This document shows positions 45,318-53,206 of a DNA stretch of 64,000 bases, one piece after another; the stretch's first letter is position 1; each line of letters starts with the position of its first letter. The position numbers and the translations under genes are program-made. The DNA lies in NCBI RefSeq assembly GCF_007992715.1, contig NZ_BKAU01000002.1:372001-436000 (forward strand), written 5' to 3'. Source of the stretch: Chitinophaga cymbidii. GTDB lineage: Bacteria > Bacteroidota > Bacteroidia > Chitinophagales > Chitinophagaceae. The notes under the pieces were generated by a model. The model saw nothing but the letters and a program-made list of their open reading frames with translations. It did no database searches and was not told the DNA's origin.

Positions 45318-45664
45318 GCCCCGGAAGTATCAGGGAAGTGCCGGGAAACGAAAAATGGCGGCCGGCCGGAAGTTTTTTTAACCCCGGGCGGAAGTTTTTT
45401 TAAGAAAAATATCCGGCAACCGGTTTTAATTTGTTAATAAGATTTCAGTATAAAGCCCGCCATTTGTTAATGAAGTGGGGCGTCGTAAAGTCAATATAGT
45501 GCTGTTTTTGCGCTTTCCGGGCTGGAAAAAGAAGGGCCTAACCGATGAAAACCAGTCCCCATAAGCCTACGCAAAAGCAGTATAATATCGAAATTCTTCG
45601 ATGTATTTTAACAGTACGTTAACAAAATACCACATTAGTGTGATGGTTGTTACGTAGAACTACG
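45318..45664. other. Intergenic region with direct and inverted repeats
   Basis: No gene seen. Contents are a 15-base direct repeat CGGAAGTTTTTTTAA (45367-45381 and 45389-45403), the palindrome CACATTAGTGTG (45631-45642) and ACGTAGAACTACGT (45652-45665). This leads into the candidate RNA promoter. Confidence 0.6.
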
Positions 45665-45665
45665 T

Positions 45666-45673
45666 TAATTTTG
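45666..45673 (+). promoter_or_regulatory. Candidate promoter of a noncoding RNA
   Basis: TAATTTTG matches TAnnTTTG. A TTG at 45647-45649 is 16 bases upstream, slightly short for a -33 element. No gene starts nearby. Confidence 0.4.
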
Positions 45674-45679
45674 GTTAAC

Positions 45680-45946
45680 GTTGAAGATATAACACAACGT
45701 TGAATGTTCAAGAGGCTGGCGCCGTGAGCAAGCGCTATCACTAGAATCCCCTAACGATATTTATTGTAACAACTTTTTATAAAGGAATTTATGGAATACA
45801 TGGCTTGTGTTCCATGTTCTATGATGACCTGAAGATTTTTTTATTACCATGTCCTACTGAACGATCGATTCTGAGATCATGTATTACACCTAGTGAAAGA
45901 ACGATTTGTTTGCCAGGGCTGATTAACCATCAGCCCTCTTTTTTTT
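45680..45946 (+). ncRNA. Candidate noncoding RNA of about 265 nt
   Basis: The interval has a promoter-like element at its start, no reading frame of note, and ends in a strong terminator (AGGGCTGAT and ATCAGCCCT, then eight T, 45915-45946). An internal 11-pair hairpin sits at about 45790-45816 (TATGGAATACA against TGTGTTCCATG). It lies between purL and an alpha-oxoamine synthase gene. It lacks the hallmark sequences of RNase P RNA, tmRNA and SRP RNA. A 6S-like RNA is one option but is not shown. Confidence 0.4.
45915..45946 (+). terminator. Strong terminator of the candidate RNA
   Basis: AGGGCTGAT and ATCAGCCCT form a perfect 9-base stem with a TAACC loop followed by C and eight T. No coding sequence lies within 600 bases upstream on the plus strand. 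Confidence 0.85.
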
Positions 45947-46064
45947 ATATAATATCCCGTTGGTGACGTTCAGGGTACCTCTCCGCAAAAAAATCCACAG
46001 AAAAAACGCATAAAAAAAGGCTGCCCGTTACCCGGACAACCTTTTTTGCTGAAAATCATATTCC

Positions 46065-47306
46065 TCAGACCATCGGAATTTCCGCGACCGCGTAGGCCTT
46101 CTGGTCCAGTTTCTCTTTCGTTTCCGTGAACGCCTTCAGGGTGAGCGCTATGTCCTCGTCGGAGTGCGCTGCCGTGGGGATCAGGCGGTAGATGATCTGG
46201 CCTTTCGGGATCACCGGGTATACCACGATGGAGCAGAAAATATTGTAGTTTTCGCGCAGATCGAGGCACATGGCGGTAGCTTCGGGGATATCGCCCTGCA
46301 GGTAGATGGGCGTTACCGGTGAATTGGTTTTGCCGATGTTGAAGCCTCGTTCCCGCAGGCCCTGTTGCAGTTTGTTGACGTTGGACCAGAGCTTTTCTTT
46401 CATTTCCGGATGCTGGCGCATCAGCTGCACACGTTTCAGGTGGCCGATCACGATGGGCAGGGGAATGGATTTGGCGAAGATCTGCGAGCGCATGTTATAG
46501 CGCAGGTAATTGATGATCGCTTTATCGCCGCTCATGAAAGCGCCGATGGAAGCGCCGGATTTGGCGAAGGTGTTGAACAGCAGGTCTATTTTGTCCTGTA
46601 CGCCCTGCTCTTCTCCTGTGCCGGCGCCGGTTTTACCCATGGTGCCGAAGCCGTGCGCATCGTCTACCAGGAAGCGGAACTCATATTTATCTTTCAGTGC
46701 GGCGATCTCTTTGAGTTTTCCCTGGTCGCCGGCCATGCCGAAAACGCCTTCGGTTACTACGAGAATACCGCCACCGGTGGTTTTAATCAGTTCCACGGCG
46801 CGTTTGAGCTGCTTTTCGCAATCGTCCACATCATTGTGCTTGAACACGTAACGGTGACCCTGGTGCAGGCGGAGGCCGTCGATGATGGAGGCGTGGCATT
46901 CGGCGTCGTACACGATCACGTCGCGGCGGTTGCAGACAGCGTCTATCGCACTCATAATGCCCTGGTAACCATAGTTAAGCAGGGTGGTATCTTCTTTCTG
47001 CATATACTCGCTCAACTCTTTCTCCAGCTGCTCATGATAATTGGTGTTACCGCTCATCATACGGGCGCCCATCGGCGCCGCGAGCCCGTAATCCGCTGCG
47101 GCCTTTGCGTCGGTCGATCGTACCTCGGGGTGGTTCGCTAACCCCAGGTAGTTGTTAAGGCTCCATACGATCTTTTCTTTGCCCCGGAAATTCATGCGGG
47201 GTCCGATTTCGCCTTCCAGCTTGGGGAACGCGAAATAACCGTGGGCTCTGTCGGAATGCTCTCCGATCGGGCCCATGTGCTTCAGCAGTTTCTCGAATAT
47301 ATCCAT
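46065..47306 (-). CDS. Alpha-oxoamine synthase (serine palmitoyltransferase/cysteate acyltransferase or Kbl type)
   Basis: PLP enzyme that condenses an amino acid with an acyl-CoA or acyl-ACP with loss of CO2. The 413-residue protein has SLNNYLGLANHPEV, LLNYGYQGIMSAIDAVCNRR, the cofactor Asp-x-x-His in FLVDDAHGFGTMG and the Schiff-base K249 in FNTFAKSGASIGAF. The FSKSxASIGG-like context is closer to bacterial serine palmitoyltransferases than to Kbl (LGKALGG). In Bacteroidota this group makes sphingolipid or capnine-type sulfonolipid precursors; the substrate is inferred. Confidence 0.85.
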   Translation of the reverse strand: MDIFEKLLKHMGPIGEHSDRAHGYFAFPKLEGEIGPRMNFRGKEKIVWSLNNYLGLANHPEVRSTDAKAAADYGLAAPMGARMMSGNTNYHEQLEKELSEYMQKEDTTLLNYGYQGIMSAIDAVCNRRDVIVYDAECHASIIDGLRLHQGHRYVFKHNDVDDCEKQLKRAVELIKTTGGGILVVTEGVFGMAGDQGKLKEIAALKDKYEFRFLVDDAHGFGTMGKTGAGTGEEQGVQDKIDLLFNTFAKSGASIGAFMSGDKAIINYLRYNMRSQIFAKSIPLPIVIGHLKRVQLMRQHPEMKEKLWSNVNKLQQGLRERGFNIGKTNSPVTPIYLQGDIPEATAMCLDLRENYNIFCSIVVYPVIPKGQIIYRLIPTAAHSDEDIALTLKAFTETKEKLDQKAYAVAEIPMV

Positions 47307-47338
47307 GTGATTATTAAAATGAAATTAAAATTCGCCCA

Positions 47339-47346
47339 CAAAGGTA
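47339..47346 (-). promoter_or_regulatory. Candidate promoter of the alpha-oxoamine synthase
   Basis: Reads TACCTTTG on the minus strand, 32 bases before the start codon. Confidence 0.5.
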
Positions 47347-47466
47347 TTAAAATATTATTTTTTGTAAACTTAGGTTACTTTTACCGATCTTTTTTTCCAC
47401 GTTTTCAAAGGAATGTCAATCACGTTCTCAAAGGAATGTAAAATAAGGAACAAACCAATAGTTTAT

Positions 47467-49146
47467 ATGATGAGTCGTATCAAATTTTTCACTGTCATCC
47501 TCCTGATGCTGGGCCCGGTGGCCATTGGGCAAAAAGCTACTTCCCCCACCACCGGATTCCCGCCCAACTTCGGAAAGAAGGCGCAAAAAGAGGTCAGCCG
47601 CCCGAAACTTGTAGTAGGGATGGTGGTGGACCAGATGAGATGGGATTACCTGTACCGCTACTCCGACCGTTACACCAATGACGGCTTCAAACGCCTTTTG
47701 AACGAGGGGTTTTCCTGCGAGAATACCCTTATCAACTACATGCCTACGTATACCGCCTGCGGCCACACCTGTGTTTACACCGGCTCTGTACCGGCCATTC
47801 ACGGGATCACCGGTAATAACTGGTACGACAAGCTGCTGGGCCGCAGCGCATACTGCGCGGAAGATACCGCCGCACATTCAGTGGGCACCCACACTTCCGC
47901 CGGGAAAATGAGCCCCCGCAACATGCATGTTTCCACGATCGGCGACGAGCTGCGGCTGGCTACCAATTTCCGCAGCAAGGTGGTGGGCGTGGCCATCAAG
48001 GACCGCGGCGCCATTCTGCCCGCCGGCCACAGCGCTAACGCCGCTTACTGGTACGACGGCGCCACCGGCAACTTCATTACCAGCGACTTCTACATGAAGG
48101 AGCTGCCCTCCTGGGTGAATGATTTCAACAGCCAGAAGCTGCCGGCAAAATACCTGTCACAGCCCTGGAATACGCTGTATCCCATCGAAACATACAAGCA
48201 AAGCACGGCGGACGACAAAGCGTATGAAGGCCGCTACCGCGGACAGAAAAATTCCGCTTTTCCCCACGCCCTCGCGGGTATGATGGGAGACGGCTTCGGC
48301 ATCCTGGCTTCTTCTCCGTACGGCAATACTTTCACCCTGGAATTCGCCAAGAAAGCGCTGGATAATTATGAACTGGGCAAAGGCGAGTTCACGGACTTCC
48401 TGGCCGTGAGCCTTTCTTCCACCGACTACATCGGCCACCAGCACGGTCCCAACTCCATCGAAATAGAAGATACCTACCTGCGCCTGGATAAAGACCTGGG
48501 CGAGTTTTTCAAGTATCTCGATAAAAAAGTAGGCAAAGGCCAGTGGCTGTTCTTTATTACGGCCGATCACGGCGTGGGCCATGTGCCGGGCTTCCTCGAG
48601 GAAAACAAATTCCCGAACGGCACCTGGAAAGGCAGCGCGATGATGAAATCGCTGAACGATATCGTGGAGCTGACCTTCGGCGTTAAAAAAGCGATCATCG
48701 CGGCTTATAACTACCAGTTCACGCTGGACCGTGATAAGGTAAGGGCCTCCGGCAAAGAAGAGGAGATCAAGGCTTTTATTATTGAAAAAGCGCTGGAATA
48801 TCCCGGCGTGGCCAATGCGTTCGACCTGCACAAGCTCGGCTCCACCGCATTGCCGGAACCACAGAAAACAATGGTGGTGAACGGCTACAATGCCACCCGC
48901 TGCGGCGACATTATGGTAACGCTGCAGCCCGGATGGCTGGACGGCGGCGCTACCGGCACCACGCACGGCCTCTGGAACCCGTATGACGCGCATATCCCGC
49001 TGGTATGGATGGGATGGGGCATTCAGCATGGTAAGACCAACCGCACCGTGGGCATGACGGACATTGCGCCGACCGTGGCGGCTATGCTGCGCATCCAGAT
49101 GCCGAGCGGAAACGTGGGTAAGGTGATCGAGGAAATAACGAAATGA
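47467..49146 (+). CDS. PafA-like alkaline phosphatase
   Basis: Secreted phosphomonoesterase of the alkaline phosphatase superfamily, like PafA of Flavobacteria. I start at the ATG of MMSRIKFFTVILLMLGPVAI, which gives a signal peptide and 559 residues. The Thr nucleophile is in PTYTACGHTCVYTG (residues 94-96). N in TGNNWYD and the Lys-Arg pair in IKDRGAILPAGH are PafA-type phosphate contacts. The metal ligands are in SSTDYIGHQHG, TADHGVGHV and TTHGLWNPYD. It probably releases phosphate in the periplasm; monocistronic. Confidence 0.93.
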   Translation: MMSRIKFFTVILLMLGPVAIGQKATSPTTGFPPNFGKKAQKEVSRPKLVVGMVVDQMRWDYLYRYSDRYTNDGFKRLLNEGFSCENTLINYMPTYTACGHTCVYTGSVPAIHGITGNNWYDKLLGRSAYCAEDTAAHSVGTHTSAGKMSPRNMHVSTIGDELRLATNFRSKVVGVAIKDRGAILPAGHSANAAYWYDGATGNFITSDFYMKELPSWVNDFNSQKLPAKYLSQPWNTLYPIETYKQSTADDKAYEGRYRGQKNSAFPHALAGMMGDGFGILASSPYGNTFTLEFAKKALDNYELGKGEFTDFLAVSLSSTDYIGHQHGPNSIEIEDTYLRLDKDLGEFFKYLDKKVGKGQWLFFITADHGVGHVPGFLEENKFPNGTWKGSAMMKSLNDIVELTFGVKKAIIAAYNYQFTLDRDKVRASGKEEEIKAFIIEKALEYPGVANAFDLHKLGSTALPEPQKTMVVNGYNATRCGDIMVTLQPGWLDGGATGTTHGLWNPYDAHIPLVWMGWGIQHGKTNRTVGMTDIAPTVAAMLRIQMPSGNVGKVIEEITK

Positions 49147-49163
49147 TCTGTAAATAAGTGATG

Positions 49164-49206
49164 AAAACAGGCTGTATCAAAACAACGATACAGCCTGTTT
49201 TTATTT
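49164..49206 (+). terminator. Terminator of the PafA-like gene
   Basis: AAAACAGGCTGTATC and GATACAGCCTGTTTT form a perfect 15-base stem with an 8-base loop and a T-rich tail. Confidence 0.9.
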
Positions 49207-49276
49207 GTGGCCGCCCTTCAGTTTCCTGGTTCTCACTCATTTACGCATACGCTTTATCCGGTAAAAATAATTCGCT

Positions 49277-49284
49277 TACATTTG
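49277..49284 (+). promoter_or_regulatory. Candidate promoter overlapping a leaderless start
   Basis: TACATTTG matches TAnnTTTG and ends only 4 bases before the ATG at 49289, so the transcript would begin at or near the start codon. Confidence 0.5.
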
Positions 49285-49288
49285 GAAG

Positions 49289-50062
49289 ATGTCCCTCGTA
49301 ACGTACCATACAGAGAACCGGATCGCCACGATCACGCTGAACCGCCCGGATAAAAGGAACGCCCTGAATGCGGCCGTGGTGCGGGCTTTGCGCGAAGCGT
49401 TCGCGAGGGCGGAAGCGGATGAGCAGGCGAAAGTGATCGTATTGGCGGCGAATGGAAAAGCATTCTGCGCGGGGGCAGACCTGGAATACCTGCAACAGTT
49501 GCAGCAGAACAATTTCGAGGAAAACCTGGCGGATTCGCGGGAGCTGATGCTGCTGATGCAGGAGATCTACACATTGGAGAAAGTGGTGATCGCGCAGATC
49601 GAAGGAGATGCGATTGCCGGCGGATGCGGACTGGCTACCGTGGCGGACCTGAGCTATGCCGTGCCCGATGCGAAATTCGGTTATACGGAAGTGCGGATCG
49701 GGTTTGTGCCGGCGCTGGTAAGCGTATTCCTGGTACGGAAAACAGGAGAGGGAAGGGCGCGGGAGCTGCTGCTCACGGGCCGTTTGATCATCGCTGAACA
49801 GGCGGCGGCCTGTGGCCTGATCAACGCCGTAGTGCCCGCGGAAGACATCCGGGCATTTGTAGCGGGCATTGCCACGCAGCTTTGCAATGAAACGTCCGCT
49901 AATTCGTTAAAGATAACGAAGCAACTGGTGCGCACCGCGCTGGACCATTCCCTGACCGAAGCGCTGGAAGCGGCGGCGCGGCTGAATGCCGAAACCCGGC
50001 AGCACCCGGATTGCAAAAAGGGGATCAGTGCCTTTCTGGATAAGTCAAAGCCAGTATGGTAG
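49289..50062 (+). CDS. Enoyl-CoA hydratase/isomerase family, LiuC-like
   Basis: Crotonase-fold protein of 257 residues. It has the oxyanion-hole segments AFCAGADLEYLQQLQ and DAIAGGCGLATVADL, then FGYTEVRIGFVPALVSVFLV. The second catalytic Glu (in TEVRIG) is present. The first, normally in GGGCEL, is Gly here, as in methylglutaconyl-CoA hydratases (LiuC/AUH group), for which VR-[IL]-G-x-x-PA is typical. That fits leucine degradation, but the substrate is inferred. Confidence 0.85.
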   Translation: MSLVTYHTENRIATITLNRPDKRNALNAAVVRALREAFARAEADEQAKVIVLAANGKAFCAGADLEYLQQLQQNNFEENLADSRELMLLMQEIYTLEKVVIAQIEGDAIAGGCGLATVADLSYAVPDAKFGYTEVRIGFVPALVSVFLVRKTGEGRARELLLTGRLIIAEQAAACGLINAVVPAEDIRAFVAGIATQLCNETSANSLKITKQLVRTALDHSLTEALEAAARLNAETRQHPDCKKGISAFLDKSKPVW

Positions 50063-50120
50063 CGGATTTGATGCGTTTGGCACAGATTTTTCACATATAC
50101 CTATGAATTAACTGAAACTT

Positions 50121-50783
50121 ATGCGAAAATTGTTAAAAATAGGGGTACTGCTGATCGGGTTTTTAATGGCTCTGGCGGCGCCGCTGTTAGCACAACGTAC
50201 CGTATCGGATGCCAGTATCACCTACAGGGTGGAAATGCCGCCGGAACAGCTCCAGATGGAGGCCATGCTGGCCGGCAGCTCCATGGTCCAGTATATCCGG
50301 GGCAATCACAGCCGGATAGACATGAACTTCAACGTGGTCAACTACATTTATATCATCAATATCAGGGAGGAAACAGTTGTTACGCTGATGGACAATCACG
50401 GCGATAAATACCTGATCCGCAGCGATAAAAAGGCATACCAGGCCGATATGAAAAAGTATGAGGCCACCCAGTTCACCGATCAGAAAGAAATCCGCGAGAT
50501 CGCGGGCTACAAATGCCGCAAGGCGATCGGCAAAATGGAAGACGGCACCACCTTCGAAGTGTTCTACACGATCGACCTGGTGCCCGAAAACCGCGAATAT
50601 AACCGCCGTTTTGTGAATCTGAAGGGTATACCGCTGGAATACGAGATCGTGCTCAGAGCGGGCTCTAAAATGCGTGTAATAGCCACTAAAGTAGACTTGA
50701 GCCCCGTGCCGGCGTCGGTATTTGATCTGCCGAGGGGGTATAAGGAGATCACGGCGGAAGAATTGAAGAAAATAAGAGGATAA
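50121..50783 (+). CDS. Secreted protein, DUF4412-like
   Basis: A 220-residue protein with a signal peptide (MRKLLKIGVLLIGFLMALAA, APLLAQ cleavage region). The mature part is beta-rich with the phrase EIAGYKCRKAIGKMEDGTTF, the usual mark of the DUF4412/GLPGLI-like lipoprotein-carrier-type folds in Bacteroidota. The role is unknown. It follows the crotonase gene by 58 bases and ends in a shared terminator with the convergent TlpA gene. Confidence 0.8.
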   Translation: MRKLLKIGVLLIGFLMALAAPLLAQRTVSDASITYRVEMPPEQLQMEAMLAGSSMVQYIRGNHSRIDMNFNVVNYIYIINIREETVVTLMDNHGDKYLIRSDKKAYQADMKKYEATQFTDQKEIREIAGYKCRKAIGKMEDGTTFEVFYTIDLVPENREYNRRFVNLKGIPLEYEIVLRAGSKMRVIATKVDLSPVPASVFDLPRGYKEITAEELKKIRG

Positions 50784-50820
50784 AAGAAGCGCCCTGCTCA
50801 TCCGGCAGGGCGCTTCTTTT
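50782..50820. terminator. Bidirectional terminator
   Basis: AAAAGAAGCGCCCTGC and GCAGGGCGCTTCTTTT form a perfect 16-base stem with a 7-base loop and U-tracts in both directions. It ends the DUF4412-like gene and the minus-strand TlpA cluster. Confidence 0.9.
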
Positions 50821-50871
50821 TGAGGAGGCTTCAGACCGCTGATAGTATACCGCGGCCGTTTACTGCAAGCT

Positions 50872-52074
50872 TCAGTTCCCCATCACTTCCGCCAGTTTTT
50901 TGTCCATCGCTTCATCATTCTCTCCGCCACCGCCGTACCGGCCGATGATCATTCCTTTCGGATCGATCAGTATTTTAGTGGGCAGGGAATGAATGCCGTA
51001 ATAGTCGCTGATATCTTCCGGATTAGGCTCCTTGCGTTGGCGCTTCTGCATGTCCAGCCCGCGCAGCACATGTTTCCAGTGGCCGATGCCATCCTGCGCC
51101 ACGGCTTTTTTCCATGCATCCGGCCGGCCGTCGTCATCGGAAATACCGATGATCTCCAGACCTTTGTCTTTATACTTTGCATACAACGCTTTCAGGTGCG
51201 GATTCCCTTTCCGGCAGGGCACGCACCAGCTGGCCCAGAAATCCACGAGCACGTATTTGCCTTTGTAATCATTCAGGCTGAGCGGCTGGCCGTTGATGTC
51301 TGTTTTGCTGAAAACATACGCCTGGCTGCCGGGGGAGCCGCCGCGCAATCCTTCCAGTTCCTTTTTGATCTCTTTGCCGAAGGCGCTTTGCTGCACGGCG
51401 GGCGGCATCCTGTTGTAGCTGGCTTCGGCTTCGGGTAGCTTCATGCTGCCGATGCGGAAGCGGAGCAGGTAAGCGCTGGCGAAGGATGCAGGATTTTTTT
51501 CGATGAAATCCTTGTCGATGGCGTTCATCTTTTCGTAGTACGGCTCCATCTTTTCTTTTATTTCTTCCAGCTCGTTGAGCATGCCGGCCAGCGTGGCGCT
51601 GTCTTTCTTCGCTTTGCGGGCTTCGATGTACGCGAGGTTTTGCTTGTTGTAGGAAGCGGAGAGCGGCGCGAGATTAACCATCACCGGTTTCCGGGCGGCA
51701 TTCAGTTTGTTCATGTCCTCCTGTGCTTTGGAGCCTTTCAGGGTGGCTTCTTTCATTTTGCCTTTTTGGAGGGAAGCGGTCATGTTGCCGGGTTCCAGGA
51801 ACAGGGAGGCCACGTCCTCGTTGAATGACATCTGAGAAGGCCGTTCCAGGAACAGGCTGCTCATGGAGGGCCCGTCGATGGTGCCTTTGAAGGTAAACCT
51901 GCCCTGTTGCAGCTGTGCGCTGTCCATTTTATAGTCACCGGCTCCGGCGTCATAGCTCAGGTATACATATCCTGTTGGCTTGCCTTCCACGGTGCCGGTA
52001 AGGGTGAAAGACTGCGCCCGGGCGGTGGCGGCCTGCAACAAACAGGCAGCGGCCACCAGCGAAAAATGTTTCAT
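50872..52074 (-). CDS. TlpA-type thioredoxin with DUF4369 domain (1 of 3)
   Basis: Secreted thiol-disulfide oxidoreductase of 400 residues: signal peptide MKHFSLVAAACLLQAATARA, an N-terminal DUF4369-like domain (about 20-120, FTLTGTVEGKPTGYVYLSYD), a helical middle, and a C-terminal thioredoxin domain. The active site is W-C-V-P-C in FWASWCVPCRKGNPHLKALY. It is the last gene of the SusC/D cluster. Confidence 0.93.
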   Translation of the reverse strand: MKHFSLVAAACLLQAATARAQSFTLTGTVEGKPTGYVYLSYDAGAGDYKMDSAQLQQGRFTFKGTIDGPSMSSLFLERPSQMSFNEDVASLFLEPGNMTASLQKGKMKEATLKGSKAQEDMNKLNAARKPVMVNLAPLSASYNKQNLAYIEARKAKKDSATLAGMLNELEEIKEKMEPYYEKMNAIDKDFIEKNPASFASAYLLRFRIGSMKLPEAEASYNRMPPAVQQSAFGKEIKKELEGLRGGSPGSQAYVFSKTDINGQPLSLNDYKGKYVLVDFWASWCVPCRKGNPHLKALYAKYKDKGLEIIGISDDDGRPDAWKKAVAQDGIGHWKHVLRGLDMQKRQRKEPNPEDISDYYGIHSLPTKILIDPKGMIIGRYGGGGENDEAMDKKLAEVMGN

Positions 52075-52105
52075 AATGGAAGATTTTATGTAAATGGATG
52101 AAAGA

Positions 52106-53191
52106 CTAGTTCAGCAGTTCCGCCAGTTTTTTATGCAGCGCTTCGCCCCGGAGGTCCTTGGCGATGATAATGCCTTGCGGGTCCAGCAGGAAGGTGGACG
52201 GTATCGCCTGTATGCCGTACTGTTTGGCTACTTCGTTCCTGAAGCCTTTCAGGTCTGAAAGCTGTATCCAGGGCATGCCGTCTTCTTCGATGGCCTTGTG
52301 CCATTTTTCACCGTCATCGTCCAGCGACACGCCTACCACCGTGAAGTTTTTATCCTTGTAATTGTTGTAGGCTTTCAGCACGTTGGGGTTTTCCGCGCGG
52401 CAGGGTCCGCACCAGCTGGCCCAGAAATCGAGCAGCACGTATTTGCCTTTGAAGTCAGACAGCTTTACGGGCTTGCCGTTTACGTCCGGTTGCGAAAAGT
52501 CTATCATCGGCTCGCCGATAGCGCTTTTCTTCAGAATAGCGATGCGGTCGCCGAGGCGTTTGCCGGTGCCCGTTTGCTGCGCGGAAACGTCCAGCAGTTT
52601 GTACAGGCTGTCCAGCTGTTTGTATTCTCCCATGATGGCCATGTCGGCCAGCCTGGCTACACTTACCGGGCTTTTGGGATGTGTGGCGATGTACTGCATT
52701 GTTTCCGCTCTGCGCTGATTGCGCAGTTCCGCTATCTGCTCTTCCCATGCGGCTTTCGCGGTATCGTTCTTTTGTGCTTCCTGGTATTTTCCGTACAGCT
52801 GACGTTCCTGGTCCGTGATATGTTTGAGCGATGCCTGAAAAGCTACGTACTCGTCGTGCGTGGCGGAACCGGAGATCTTCAGGTCGGTCAGCGAATCCGC
52901 GTGGCCGGTGATGGTAATGTCCGCATTCTCCGCAAACAGCTCCACGTAGCGGGTGGGGAACATCAGGTATACTTTTACCGGTTCGCTGATTTCGCCGGTC
53001 CAGGTGAACTTGCCGTCTTTAACAGCGATCGTGTCTGTTTTCGCTGAATCGGCTACCGGTGTGGAAAGATATACAACGGTGTCTTTGAGGTCCGTAATGT
53101 CGGCCGTAATGGTTGCTTTGTTGTTCTTCACTGGCCCGCATGCGTAGATGGCGGCGGCAGCGAGGCAGGCAATGATCTTTTTTGTATGCAT
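52106..53191 (-). CDS. TlpA-type thioredoxin lipoprotein (2 of 3)
   Basis: 361 residues with a lipoprotein signal peptide (MHTKKIIACLAAAAIYACGP, lipid Cys at about 18), a DUF4369-like domain (ATITADITDLKDTVVYLSTP region) and a TlpA domain with W-C-G-P-C in FWASWCGPCRAENPNVLKAY. It is 31 bases from gene 1 and 15 from gene 3, in one transcript. The three paralogues differ enough to have distinct partners. Confidence 0.93.
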   Translation of the reverse strand: MHTKKIIACLAAAAIYACGPVKNNKATITADITDLKDTVVYLSTPVADSAKTDTIAVKDGKFTWTGEISEPVKVYLMFPTRYVELFAENADITITGHADSLTDLKISGSATHDEYVAFQASLKHITDQERQLYGKYQEAQKNDTAKAAWEEQIAELRNQRRAETMQYIATHPKSPVSVARLADMAIMGEYKQLDSLYKLLDVSAQQTGTGKRLGDRIAILKKSAIGEPMIDFSQPDVNGKPVKLSDFKGKYVLLDFWASWCGPCRAENPNVLKAYNNYKDKNFTVVGVSLDDDGEKWHKAIEEDGMPWIQLSDLKGFRNEVAKQYGIQAIPSTFLLDPQGIIIAKDLRGEALHKKLAELLN

Positions 53192-53206
53192 GATGTATTG
53201 GTTTTT

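Noticed and set aside
45680..45946. tmRNA, RNase P RNA or SRP RNA
   Set aside because: No tag-peptide frame with tRNA-like ends, no GAGGAAAGTCC-type RNase P core, and no GGAAG-type SRP loop were found; kept only as an unclassified candidate RNA.
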